64,000 nucleotides of DNA from Ditylenchus dipsaci (Eukaryota; Nematoda; Chromadorea; Rhabditida; Anguinidae). How positions within the stretch are numbered: the first letter of the stretch is position 1; the number at the start of each line of letters is the position of its first letter. A program made the position numbers and the translations under genes. Under the pieces are notes generated by a model. The model saw only the letters and a program-made list of their open reading frames with translations, was not told the origin of the DNA and ran no database searches. Below, in pieces: positions 32,367 through 42,382 of this stretch. The stretch spans positions 1 through 64,000 of the forward strand of contig SADC01000855.1 in NCBI GenBank assembly GCA_004194705.1. The letters run 5' to 3'.

Positions 32367-33487
32367 CCGTATAACGTCTTTTAATCCCCAGGGGATTATT
32401 AATCAACCCCTCGAAGGGTGGGGGATTAATAGAGGGAGGGTGATTATATTCAACCCTTTTCGGCGCCGAAGTCGCCGTAATTTCTGAAAAATTTTATTTT
32501 AAAAGACTATAATTCTAATTTATGGAATTTCTTCGAATTTGTCTCGCGTGTACTTGACGTCTCGCTTTTTGTCTCACTTCACTCATTTTTCATTAGTTCT
32601 TTTTTCTGTGTGAATTTTTATATATCCACAAAGCTACTTGACCTCCAAAAGCGTCTTCAGTTTTACAGCTGCTCTCTGACACAGCCGAAGCGTGAACCCG
32701 ATTAGCGCGAATGTCTTCCCACCATTTCTTCTCGTCGCTTTTGGAAGCAATGCCGAGTCTCTCACTCTACGCAACGCCAGTATTATTATTTCGTAACATT
32801 GCTAGTGATATAACAATCGAAATAGTTGAACAGATTTTTGTGGTTTGTTGTTTATTGATAATAACGATGACATATTTTTCTTTCGTCCAGATGTCATTTT
32901 CTATGAACCTAGAAGTGCAAATGTAAGAACACATGAGATTAAGTGGTTCATTTTGTTGACACCATTCTGGTACATTACCCAGTGTTCAATTCGCTTGTGG
33001 AATTCACGGATGCAATATGTGCCAGCATTTGAGGTCGCCTCTAAATGGGTGGATCGAGCGTGGCGAGATAATTGTCAAATCGTCCAAAGGTAAATCTCAA
33101 TACTTCAATACAATTATTAAGTTTGCATCTTCGATCAGGATCAGAAGATACACAAATAATGTGCTTCAAAACAGGTAGGTCAATCAAAGGGCCTGGAATT
33201 TTTTTGCAAGATCAGAAATAAGAACTAGGTCGAAATGGCAGGACGATGAAAGAGAAGGATGTTACTCTGATAACGAAAACGAAATACTCTTCGAAAACAT
33301 CAATAAAGATAGCTGATCGAATTAAAAGCTGAATGTTATTGGATCGATGTCTCGTTTGTGGAATTACAATCATTGAGTTTTAACATAAAAATTAACTAGA
33401 AAAACGTTAAAGAAAAAGCGGCGCAGCCGCCCTTAAATCGGAAAGAGGGGATTATTAGAGGGTGGGGGTTTAATAGAGGTTATACGG
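32367..33487. mobile_element. TIR element (CCGTATAAC ends, TA duplication) with gene-like content
   Basis: TA|CCGTATAACGTCTTTTAATC at the left and TTTAATAGAGGTTATACGG|TA at the right are inverted. Next to each end are GGGGATTAATAGAGGG-type units. The ends relate to the CCGTATT family. The 1121-bp interior holds the spliced-looking ORFs at 32711-33315 instead of a known transposase. Confidence 0.7.
32711..33315 (+). CDS. Putative small multi-exon gene inside a TIR element
   Basis: A first segment from the ATG at 32711 (MSSHHFFSSLLEAMPSLSLY...) is hydrophobic. A second (about 32892-33090, after TTTCGTCCAG) encodes DVIFYEPRSANVRTHEIKWF, then a hydrophobic stretch, and ends ...WRDNCQIVQ at a GTAAAT donor. 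Short exons follow near 33139-33174 and 33210-33315, ending in an acidic tail (SDNENEILFENINKDS) and a stop. The first junction is out of phase by one base. The product is not recognised. It may be a host gene captured by the element or an orphan transposon gene. Confidence 0.35.
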
Positions 33488-34079
33488 TAAATAGCCTTTA
33501 AAACGGTGGATCAAAAATAATCAGGATCAGGATTAAAGACTTAGGGCGAAAAGTACATACCGTATTTTCTCTATTAATCCCCCGCTCTCTAATAATCCCT
33601 CACGCCCGAGGGGGGTTGAAAAATAATCCCCCACTTTCTAATAATCCCCCACCCCTAAACCCATAGGGTAGAGCGACTATCAGTTCGTGACAATTTTCGT
33701 GACAAAGCGCCATTGATTCAATAGATACTGTCGGGAAAAATGTGGATAAAATGAAGGGTGGTATTTAATTTTGGCCGTAAAATACTGAAAAATGGCCGTA
33801 AAATATTTAATTTTGGCCGTAAACTCGAGCTGCCGTAAAACACTGAATTTTGGCCGTAAACTTTTGAATTTTGGCCGTAAACTTTTGAATTTTGGCCGTA
33901 AACTTTTGAATTTTGGCCGTAAACTTTTGAATTTTGGACATAAACTCGAATTTGGCCATAAAATACCGCATTTCTGTCATACATTGTTGGATTTTGGCCA
34001 TAAACTCAAATATGGCCATGAATTTTGCCCATTGAAACTCATAGTGTCTGTTGTGTTGTCTCTTTGTTCTTCCTTTTGT

Positions 34080-34304
34080 ATGATATTTTGCGTGCACGCT
34101 CGAGGTCGGTTCATCAAATTAATTTCCATCAATTTGCAGATATTACTGCAGACAATAAAGGGAGCTACGCGCCGGTTTCGTACTTATTCGTCATCGAGGT
34201 CCTGGGTTCGTGCAAATCGGCAGCTATTTGGAGTGGCAAGTCAAGCGGTCAGCAATGTGGTTCGTCAATTCGAGGTAACTGGCGCTAACAAGAATCAATT
34301 ATAG
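34080..34304 (+). CDS. Small basic ORF, unassigned
   Basis: From the ATG at 34080 a 74-residue frame runs to a TAG at 34302-34304 and is followed by AATAAA at about 34373. A CAATTTGCAG acceptor at 34129-34138 could make the part from 34139 a terminal exon. The peptide is Arg/Ser-rich (TRRFRTYSSSRSWVRANRQ) with a Val/Gln-rich end. Composition is unlike the adjacent repeat-derived frames. No family is recognised. It sits inside the 33765-35575 element. Confidence 0.35.
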   Translation: MIFCVHARGRFIKLISINLQILLQTIKGATRRFRTYSSSRSWVRANRQLFGVASQAVSNVVRQFEVTGANKNQL

Positions 34305-34956
34305 TTATCTTTTTCTGTTGTCATGTTTGCTGTTATTATTTTTGCCTGCGTTCGAGAGATGTGTTTAGTAGTGAATAAAGATTGCTGTCCCCGTCTTATA
34401 ATGGCTTTTGGTGGACGTTTCTAAAGTTTGCCGCCCACAAATTCGGAAACGGGACGCTAGAATGTTATGCTGCCCGATTTTTTCTTAAATGTTAAAGTAA
34501 TTTTAACACACCCTGTAGTTCAATTGGGATGTGGGAGTACAGTTCAAGTGCTTCGTGTTAGGAAAAAAAGAAGAAGACCATTACAACGATGACTGTTTAA
34601 TTTTCTGCCTGTTGTTGAACAATGTTTACTTGTTGTTGTCGTTGTTCGAAAAGGAGTGAATATAGTTGATTATAAGGTGTGAATGTTAATAGGTGCGATA
34701 AGAGATGAAAGATCGAGATGTGGTTCAGGAGGAACAGAATGTTTGGATTAAAACATTGGATACATAAGTAAAATGTATGTATATGTATGAGCGGTCATTT
34801 GTGTATCTGTTGTTTATACGGCGGAATAATGGAGTCTATGAATGGACAGTCTATATATAGACAGGTTGAATTTATGGCAAAAATTCAGTATTTTAGAGCC
34901 CCATTCAGAAAAATTCCATCGAATTTGGCGTCAACCACCTCGGAATGGGTGCCTAG

Positions 34957-35138
34957 TAGGGCTGTAAAAACATCCGGAAGATACATCCGGATGTGGATGT
35001 ATACATCCGAAACATCCACATCCGGCGGATGTGGATGTTGCATGTCGAAAATTTTTGGGTCGGATGCCGGATGTGGATGTGGATGTTTTTAGCCGGATGT
35101 GGATGTAGGATGTCAAAAATAAAAGTTTTACAGCCCTG
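34957..35138. mobile_element. hAT-type MITE built of ACATCCGGATGTGG units
   Basis: TIRs are TAGGGCTGTAAAA and TTTTACAGCCCTG (both fit YARNG). gtgcctag (34949-34956) and gtgcctac (35139-35146) match at 7 of 8 positions. The 182-bp interior is GGATGTGGATGT repeats and their inverse. Confidence 0.8.
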
Positions 35139-35204
35139 GTGCCTACCCAGGTACTCAAACTCAATATCACATCCAAGACCACTAACAAGGCCTCCATATA
35201 TATG

Positions 35205-35430
35205 AAGAAAATTTGCAGCAGAAGCAAATCTGCGGCAGAAAAGTGAAAATTTGCGGCAGAAAAGTGTATATTTGCGGCAAAAAAGTGAAAATCTGCGGCA
35301 GAAAAGTGAAAATTTGCGGCAGAAGCAAATCTGCGGCAGAAAAGTGAAAATTTGCGGCAGAAAAGTGAAAATTTGCGGCAAAAAAGTGTATATTTGCGGC
35401 AAAAGCAGATTTGCGGCAAAAAAAAGTAAT
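35205..35430. repeat. Tandem array of GCGGCAGAAAAGTGAAAATTT
   Basis: About eleven units of roughly 20 bp, with variants GCGGCAAAAAAGTG and GCAGAAGCAAATCT. Units are directly adjacent with no unique spacers. Long frames on both strands over this block are products of the repeat. Confidence 0.85.
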
Positions 35431-35746
35431 GCCCATTTAAAAGTTTACGGCCAAAATTCAAAAGTTTACGGCCAAAATTCAGTATTTTACGGCAGCTCGA
35501 GTTTACGGCCAAAATTAAATATTTTACGGCCATTTTTCACAATTCTACGGCCAATTTTAAATATTATCCTAAAATGGAATGAATTCTCACTCGAATCCTC
35601 ACTCGAATTCGCGCTCGAAACAAGTAAGGATCCGAGTGAATATATTTCGAAATATTTCCATCGGCGGCGAGCATGCCCCTTTAAAGGCATGAAAAATTCC
35701 TCACTCATTGGTGCGTTGATTGATGCGGCTTGAGTGTCCGCCTGAG

Positions 35747-36306
35747 CAGTGTTGTGCGTTTGGCTCGTTTGCGAGCCAGTGGCTCGCGTCCTTTTGAGAG
35801 GACGCGAGCTGCTCGCTCGCCAAATAGCTATGTCCGCGAGCCATATGGTTCGCCAATTTAAAGAACAAAGTGACAAGAGCTTCTTAGCTCGCGAGCCATT
35901 TGGCTCGCATCTATAATAAGCGTATGGTTCGGCTCGCGGAAAATATTGTTTGCTGAAATAAAGCCTAAATCTAGTTTATTTTTTCATTTTTTTCAATTTT
36001 TTGACTGATTTTTTGCAAACACTTTATCTGTCCTTTTATTTGTCTTTAACAATAAATTGACGTTCAAAACTCACATAAAAGCGCGAGCCGAACCATTTGT
36101 TTTGTTTGCGAGCCAAATGGTTCGCGATACAAATGGCTCGTATTGTTTTGGCTCGCGTTCGGCTTGCTTAAAAAAAACAAGTATGCGAGCCAATTGGCTC
36201 GCATATATAAAAAAGGCGAGCCATATGGCTCGAACCCATTTGGCTCGCTAGGACATGCGATTTTAGGTCTTTCGTTTGGCTCGCCCGAGCCAAATGGACA
36301 ACACTG
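35747..36306. mobile_element. hAT-type MITE of GCGAGCC repeats with perfect 8-bp duplication
   Basis: The left end CAGTGTTGTGCGTTTGGCTC and right end GAGCCAAATGGACAACACTG are inverted. CGCCTGAG flanks both sides exactly (35739-35746 and 36307-36314). The 560-bp body is dominated by GCGAGCCAAATGGCTCGC-like palindromic units. No transposase. Confidence 0.9.
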
Positions 36307-36371
36307 CGCCTGAGTCACAAAAATACGACAAAAATAAACGTAAAGAAACAAGGCATTTTTCATATAGAGAT

Positions 36372-36618
36372 TTTCGACCCTAGTAGCGAATACCCTCCCC
36401 CCCTAACGATTTTGACTTTTTTTACTTCTGTAAAAAGTACCCAAATTTATGTCCCAGACCTCGGAAAATGTGCGAAAACTCTTTATTAGTCACAACTTCC
36501 GTACGCTGGCCTACCCCCAAGCCTAAGGGCTAGTCCTAAACTTGTTGTTTGCAAGGGTAGTTACAGCAATTTTAAAAGGTCGGATTCTTGGGGGGGGGGT
36601 GGTATTCGCTACTAGCGC
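36372..36618. mobile_element. TAGTAGCGAATA-TIR MITE
   Basis: CCCTAGTAGCGAATACC at the left and GGTATTCGCTACTAGCGCC at the right. It includes GTACGCTGGCCTACCCC. It shares ends and interior with the larger 16150-17890 copy. Confidence 0.8.
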
Positions 36619-37224
36619 CAGATTTTCTAATGCTGAAAATTACTTTTTGCAGTAGGAGCGTGCTATACCCATAATTGACAAGTTGGTGGATAGAAAACAC
36701 TCGGTTTTGCCAATAAAAGTCGAATAAATTACATGTTTCGAGTGGGAATCATACATCCGATCAACTTCCACCGGCTTTCACTAATTAATTATTTCGCTAC
36801 TCAAACATTTAATGACTACTTTGTTCTTCATTACTTTATGGTGGGAGAGCACCCAACAAATTTTATGGACCAGCGCCTTTTAAGTGATCACGAACCAACG
36901 AATCAAGTCACAAATTGATATGGTCACAAAAGATTCAAACGAATTTTTCGTTGAAAAATAATCCCCCACTCTCTAATAATCCCCCACCCTAGAGAGGGTT
37001 TGAAAAATAATCCCCCATGGGCGATTAATAGAGAAAATACGGTAAACTTGTGGGCCAAAAGTACTTTAAACGAAATGATCATCTCCTTATTGTGATCACT
37101 ATTTTTTCAAATAGGCCGAGGATCAATTGGCCGAGGATCAATCGACAGGGATCAATTGTCCAGACCCCTCAAATGTTTTTCGCCTTGAAATGAATTATAA
37201 ATTTGACACTGAGTTTTGAATTTT

Positions 37225-37850
37225 AAAGGGGGAGGAAACTTTATATACGCAACGCCTAGGGTCGAAGGTTTAAACCTCTTGGGTGCAAGCCCTATTTGTT
37301 TTACTATACCTTTAAGTAATTTCACTCACATCTAGGCGCAAAAACCATCGAGCAATCGATTGCAACTATTCCCAGCACTGCTTTACTGTCAGAAAATGCC
37401 CTAATTTTGGGATTTTATGGTAATGACCATCAAATTAAAAGATAGCATGGAATTAGACATCATTGAATGTTCTTTTTAATTTAAGCTTTGTCAAAATTAA
37501 ATTTTTTTCTCTGTATGATATCTCAAATGGAAGCCTAGAACCTTGGCTACATTTTTAGTATATAAAACGTGCAACTTGTAAAAAATTTAGAAAATAACAA
37601 TCAAACCAGTCAAAGAAAACCCAAAAAACGATCGATTTTCGGGAATTCTGCCTATTTTAGCCTGTGAATAAGCACTAGTGGCTGTGAAACCCTGCGCTGT
37701 TGATTTTGTTGGATAGCCAAAAGCCTGAGGATCATCTTGACACCAAACTTGTAAAAAAGATGGTAAAAAAATAAGGTGTGCATCCAGTGGTAGTGGAACC
37801 TGTGACCTAGACGATGCGTATATAAAGTTTCCTCCCCTTTAAGAGCAGTT
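37225..37850. repeat. Palindrome with tRNA-like arms (AAAGGGGGAGGAAAC)
   Basis: AAAGGGGGAGGAAACTTTAT at the left pairs with ATAAAGTTTCCTCCCCTTT at the right. Each arm holds a box B-like segment (GTCGAAGGTTTAAACCTC; inverse near 37785-37810). One arm recurs at 23815-23875. Confidence 0.65.
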
Positions 37851-37865
37851 TCATGCAAACTGACC

Positions 37866-38861
37866 ATGCTGAATATGAATCTGCTGTCCGAATTTCAAGT
37901 TGTGATCGTGAAAAAAATTTGCCTTGGTCACCCTTGTGTATTTTTGGTAAAAATTCGCCTGACTGCCCAACTTCAGAGACCTAGATAGGCCGAGCTGTGC
38001 TCGATATCGTGTTCCAGTTTGATGCTATCAAATCCAGTTTTTCGTGTAGATTCTGAAACTGCAGTTTAATTTTGTCCCCACACCGGTGGGGCCATGGAAA
38101 AACAGCACTTTTTGAGAAAAAAAGCACACACCAAAATTTGTGATTTTGATTGAAAAGGTGATCTTGATGAAGAAAAGTATTCAAATGAAGAAAAGTATAC
38201 AGAACAACGTTTTTATCGTTTTTAGCAAGTAAAAATTACCTAGAAGACGTTCAAACACTATTCTCAAATGTCTAAAAAACTCGCTTCTAACCGAATAAGT
38301 GCCGATTTCTGTCTAAGGTATGTGGGTGTGCACATCTCAACTCCATGCCCCGAAGCCCCCTGTGCCCTCGAAGGGGGCGCAGAGTGCTTGAGAGTTAGAG
38401 ATGCGCGCACTCACTTATCTGAGACATGATTGCGAGAAGTACTCTTGATCATGAGATGCATATAGAGGCTCTTTTCGCTACGGCCCGAGTTGAAAAACGT
38501 ATTACGACGGCCGAAATAGTCCAAAATTTAATTTTTTTATCGTTTTGCCATAAAGTGGCCCTTTTATTTTCTTCCCTTCCCAATGCGCGCACTCACTTAC
38601 CTTAGACATTATTCCGAGCAGAAATATTGATTGGAAATGCTTATATAGGGTTCTTGCCCATCTCCAGTGACCAAAACAGGGTAGAATACCTTTATGAAAA
38701 AAATACGGTGTTCAGGTACCGTCTAGTATCCTTGAGCTTGATCATCCAAGGCAAAAAGGTCGAATGTTTGGTCAAAATTTTTTTTCGGGTGGCTTTCGAT
38801 CACCTGAAAATGTGTTTTCTTTACGTTCCACTACTTAAAACAGTGAAAAAAGCTTCTTAAA
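37866..38861. other. LIR-1 fragments, no gene
   Basis: 38200-38440 and 38590-38861 carry LIR-1 blocks (CCGAATAAGTGCC, AAGTGAGTGCGCGCATCTC inverse, TCACCTGAAAATGTGTTTTC, AAAACAGTGAAAAA). The remainder shows nothing recognised. Confidence 0.6.
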
Positions 38862-39127
38862 TAGGGTTGTCAGGGGTAGTGCCGTTTCGAGCCGTCGATC
38901 AATTGTTGGGTTGCACGAGACCTTTTTCAAACGCTTCTCAAATCTTATTCTCTGCTCTTTCAAACATTGTTTTGTGATCATTTTGTAGACTGGTTTTTTC
39001 TCTGCAAAACAGTGAAAAAATGATTTCGGAATTGCCAGAAATGGTGATTTTGAAACTGTTTTAAAAAGTGCTGCGAAAGCCACCAATAAATCGACGGCTC
39101 GAAACAGCACTACCTCTGACAACCCTA
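38862..39127. mobile_element. hAT-type MITE inserted in LIR-1, perfect 8-bp duplication
   Basis: TIR TAGGGTTGTCAG(A/G)GGTAGTGC and inverse. TTCTTAAA lies directly at both sides (38854-38861 and 39128-39135). The interrupted LIR-1 sequence is seen unbroken at about 57262-57310 (…CAGTGAAAAAAGCT…GAGCCAGGGGC…), which acts as an empty-site control. 266 bp, hairpin-like (TCGAGCCGTCGAT / ATCGACGGCTCGA). Confidence 0.92.
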
Positions 39128-39301
39128 TTCTTAAACATGATTTTGAGCCAGGGGCGCTTGAGATAGTCATGCCTGCAATTTTCCAAATTGTAATTAAATG
39201 CGTCTGTTGCACTTACTTTTTCGTCCTCATCCTTTTAACATTTTTTCATGTCTTTAAATGATCAATTTTCAGCAAGATTGCCAAAAAATTGGTATTGTTT
39301 T

Positions 39302-39515
39302 CAATGGCGCAATTTACATTGGCGCAACTCGCAGTGGCGCAATTTGAGTGTGGCGCAATCCGAAATGTCGCGATCTCAAATGGCGCAATCTGAAATCGCG
39401 CAATCCAAAATGGCGCAATCTCAAATGGCGCAATCCGAAATCGCGCAATCCAAAATGGCGCAATCTCAAATGGCGCAATCTCAAATGGAACAATCTTAAA
39501 TGGCGCTATCGCTCG
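39302..39515. repeat. Tandem array of TGGCGCAATCTCAAA
   Basis: About twelve 13-15-bp units (ATGGCGCAATCTCAAA, AAATCGCGCAATCC). Only one array is visible, so the opposite end of the element may be lost. Frames across it are artefacts. Confidence 0.8.
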
Positions 39516-39824
39516 CTGCCCGCTGAAACTTTGAGTCACAAATTTTTTAAAAATAGTGCAGTTTTTATTGGACACTCTGTATGGCCAGACACATTTTTAC
39601 ATCAAATTTTCGAAGATTTTTACTTATTACCTTAGGAATCTTAAATATTGCAAAAATTCCGATTTCGCTGTTCGTTTTTTTAGAAACCTAAGAAACAGAA
39701 GAAGTATTGAACGTCTACGCATTGAAATTTCTTGGTAGGTGTTTGGTATGGCAAGCTAGGAAATGTTAGAGATTGATATTTATTATCGAGATTCAAAATA
39801 GGATAAATGAAAAATTATGAAACA

Positions 39825-40111
39825 TTGCTGCAAAATTCTTGTTTATTGCACAACGGTCGCTTGTTGTTCGAGATAACCACCTGGCTAACTTTGTCATCCG
39901 TCTTACCAGTAGATGATTGCTTAGTTGTTTCTTTTTTCTGGCTGGAGTTGTTCTCTTTGCCAGTTTCAAGTTTTGGAGCTTGGAATTGCAGAAAGGTTAT
40001 AGTGGAGTGGAAGCTGTTTTGCTTGTTTCGAGCTAATTGTTCGTCCTTCAGCTTCAGTGAATAGCCACGCTCAATGAGTTGAAATCTCTTGGCAAGGGTG
40101 ACCTGAATTAA
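39825..40111 (-). CDS. Terminal exon of an unknown minus-strand gene
   Basis: On minus, ACTTAATTCAG ends just before 40111 and a continuous 95-codon frame follows to a TAA near 39825. It reads VTLAKRFQLIERGYSLKLKD at its start, is rich in Lys/Gln/Ser/Thr and ends NKRPLCNKQEFCSNVS. The charged, repeat-free composition and the splice acceptor favour a real exon. I cannot name the family. Upstream exons to the right were not identified; the next 700 bp are largely repeat. The overlapping plus-strand frame is hydrophobic and looks like a shadow. Confidence 0.5.
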
Positions 40112-40817
40112 GTACTGACTTTGAAAAAATCTAATTTAGAAGTTTGCAGAAGTCGACATCTAATAAAATTTGGGGACCTGTTCTTGTTCAGAACCCCCTC
40201 CTAAAAATCATTTTTTCGCCTTGGTCTCCACTCTTAATTTTTCAGGCTCATGCGAGGGTTGGAAATCGTATGTTAAGGCAGACTCAAACATGCTACAAAC
40301 TCATTTTTACACCTGATGCTGTACATATGCTGTCCAATCCTTGCCTAAGTCTAAAAAATCAACAGGAGAGACCTGGAGGAAATCCTAGAATTTCGACGGT
40401 GAGTGGTCCTTTCCGCGCTTTGGGATACTTTTTGAATAAGCCCATTTTTTGGTTTTTTGTGAATTTTGGGGCACACGTTTGAATGCTTCCTAACGTCGCC
40501 TAAGGCTCGTCAAAAAACGCAAAACAGTCTAGAAATAACAAAAATAAATAAAAAAAGGGGGGGGAATCAAAACAATGGACCAAAAAATGGCAAATTTGAC
40601 AAATTCAGCATGGAAATGAACTTTTGGTGGTGCCGAGCTATCGGAAATTGTTTTCCGACATTGGATGTAACTTTTTGCATAAAAATTTCTTACATATGGT
40701 ATATTAATTAAATTTTTTAAAATTAATTTAATTAAACTTACGCAAAAAGAATTGTTTCTTATGCAACAAAATCAAATCCTATGCAAGGAAAACTATCATT
40801 CATGAGCTATCAGGATC
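40112..40817. other. Repeat-derived and AT-rich, no exon identified
   Basis: 40210-40385 contains GCCTTGGTCTCC...ATGTTAAGGCAGACTCAAACATG, a decayed GCCTTGGTCCC-type hairpin. The rest is AT-rich without recognised features. Confidence 0.4.
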
Positions 40818-41046
40818 CTACTGAATCCACACGCTTGAATAAAGTTCCCGCTTAGCCTTTAACCGTTCAATATTTTGATGAAAAAAATTAATCACCCTTT
40901 CACTGCCAACCAAATCTGCAGCAGCTTGTTCCCCACTCTGATACTTGACAAAGTTCTTCTGAATAAACTCCATTCCTTCAATCGGCACAATGGTGAACAT
41001 GCAATTTGGGGTGCTGGCGATACCGACATTATTTCTAATGCTCTCT
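40818..41046 (-). CDS. Terminal exon of an unknown minus-strand gene
   Basis: On minus, TTTATTGCATTTTAG precedes 41046. The exon encodes about 76 residues: SIRNNVGIASTPNCMFTIVP, then EFIQKNFVKYQSGEQAAADL and a helical Lys/Arg/Glu end, with a stop at 40818-40820. The amphipathic, non-repetitive composition supports coding. The family is not recognised. It may be a different gene from 39825-40111, because each ends in its own stop. Confidence 0.5.
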
Positions 41047-41508
41047 AAAATGCAATAAATATTTATAGAATTGCTTTTAACTAAAATAAGTTTATGTTGG
41101 CCTATTTAAAATCAGTTTAAGCGCCAAAACCATGCAAAAAGCCAGACTTTTCCTGTGAAATTTTCCCTTCAAATTATTTCACCTTTTTAATGCTGCTATT
41201 AATCTGACAATTTTTCGATGGTAAACTGTAGAAACTTTTGCCATCTTCCACTATTTTTTTGTAGCTAGTTTGCAGACCACAGTTTTAACTTTTCATCTTG
41301 TGCGTTTTTTTGGCTGTAACTGAGAGTGCACCCTATGATTTTAAGTATGTTAAATTCTGGAGGTTTTAGAAAATTGACATTTTTTACGGATAAACTCCCC
41401 TTTTTGCTAGTGAAAGATTTTTCTTCAAGAATAGTCAAAAAGAACTTTTACTGGAACATGTACTTTTTTGAAAATTTCCATTCCCGTCCCTGATTGCTGT
41501 CTACTATG

Positions 41509-41703
41509 CAGGGTTCGACAAATGTGCCCTTTTGGTAACAATGTGCCCTTTTGGGTAACAATGTGCCCTTTTTTTTTGATTTTCACAGTTGACAAAAAAA
41601 TGTGCCCTACAAAGGGCACAATGTGCCCTTTGTAGGGCACATAATTTTCAAAAATACGATGTGCCCTGAAATGTGCCCTTTAGGGCACATTTGTCGAACC
41701 CTG
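41509..41703. mobile_element. Short hAT MITE of the 28087-30821 family
   Basis: CAGGGTTCGACAAATGTGCC and its inverse, the same TIR as the 2.7-kb hAT. CTACTATG is duplicated exactly (41501-41508 and 41704-41711). The interior is made of AATGTGCCCTTTT units, also as in the large element. Confidence 0.95.
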
Positions 41704-42159
41704 CTACTATGTACCCTCAGCTACAATGAACCATTCTTTTTTTGCAAAAAATAACTTAAAACTTGGTTTTGCTGATCCGTGCAATTCCAAATAATATGAT
41801 GATTTCATCGGTCATTTTTCCAAAATCCATATTAAAAATAGGCTCAATGGCAATATGATTCTGGAAAAACGATTGCTAAAATCGTAATCCTTACAATTTT
41901 GGAACTAGAATAACGAATCAGGTTTGATAAAAACTTCAAAAATATTGCTAAAAAAAGTGTCGCACAAACTTGAGGGCTGTTCATTCAACGAAGGTCGACT
42001 GTATATGTCTCCATTTCCAAAGTCATTCAGTGGGAATCAAACTTTTGGGCTGTCACCATGTCGGTGGTTCATTGTAGAAAAATATATTTTTTTTGCAAAA
42101 ATACACAGAAGTACCATAGCCGTTTTTGGCCACTTTTAAGTTTCTCGATTTTCCATAAC

Positions 42160-42382
42160 AGGGTGAGCCAAAAAAGCTCTACCATTTTTTAAATTTACAG
42201 TTCTAATTTTTTAAAATTTTCGTTGCTGTTCTTTTGTAAATAGTGTATTCATTTATATTTTTTGTGTTTTTTAACCTTAAGCAGCTCCCAGGTAGCTGGG
42301 GAGGGGGGGGGCAAATCGATGGGCAAGGGCTACGTAAACCAATTTTTTAAAAATGGTAGAGTTTTTTTGATTCAACCTGTAG
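42160..42382. repeat. MITE with CAGGGTGAGCCAAAAAAGCT ends
   Basis: ACAGGGTGAGCCAAAAAAGC...CTACCATTTTT at the left and AAAAATGGTAGAGTTTTTTTG...AACCTGTAG at the right are inverted. This is the type of end seen on mariner/Tc1-like elements. The interior is unrelated AT-rich DNA. Confidence 0.65.

Larger units (their letters stand above)
33765..35575. mobile_element. Element with TTTTGGCCGTAAAC arrays at both ends
   Basis: The left array (33765-34020) has about ten units, including CTCGAGCTGCCGTAAAACAC. The right array (35437-35575) is the inverse and contains the same CTCGAG variant at the mirrored place, so the arms pair over about 150 bp. The interior holds a small ORF (34080-34304), a hAT MITE (34957-35138) and a second tandem array (35205-35430). 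No target duplication was found. Confidence 0.75.
33560..37042. mobile_element. Possible composite bounded by CCGTATT-family ends
   Basis: TA|CCGTATTTTCTCTATTAATC at 33560 and GATTAATAGAGAAAATACGG|TA at 37042 are inverted. Both sides also carry TAATAATCCCCCACCC units in the same orientation, so these could instead be two truncated single copies. Inside lie several independent insertions (33765-35575, 35747-36306, 36372-36618). Confidence 0.35.

Noticed and set aside
33792..34304. 170-residue ORF over the GGCCGTAAAC array
   Set aside because: Most of it is repetitive peptide (NFGRKL repeats) translated from the array. Only the distal part from 34080 is considered.
35205..35430. CRISPR-like regular repeat
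   Set aside because: Units are directly adjacent tandem repeats without unique spacers, in a eukaryotic context. They are a transposon-associated array.
34931..35733. Several 130-200-residue ORFs on both strands
   Set aside because: They translate the ACATCCGG and GCGGCAGAAAAGTG arrays. The peptides are periodic and present on both strands.
38835..39212. 125-residue minus-strand ORF
   Set aside because: It spans the hAT-type MITE 38862-39127 and its flanks, so it is a chance frame over a hairpin.
39246..39575. Degenerate 11-residue-repeat ORFs
   Set aside because: Periodic peptides (FEIAPFWIA / WRNLK) arise from the GGCGCAATC array.
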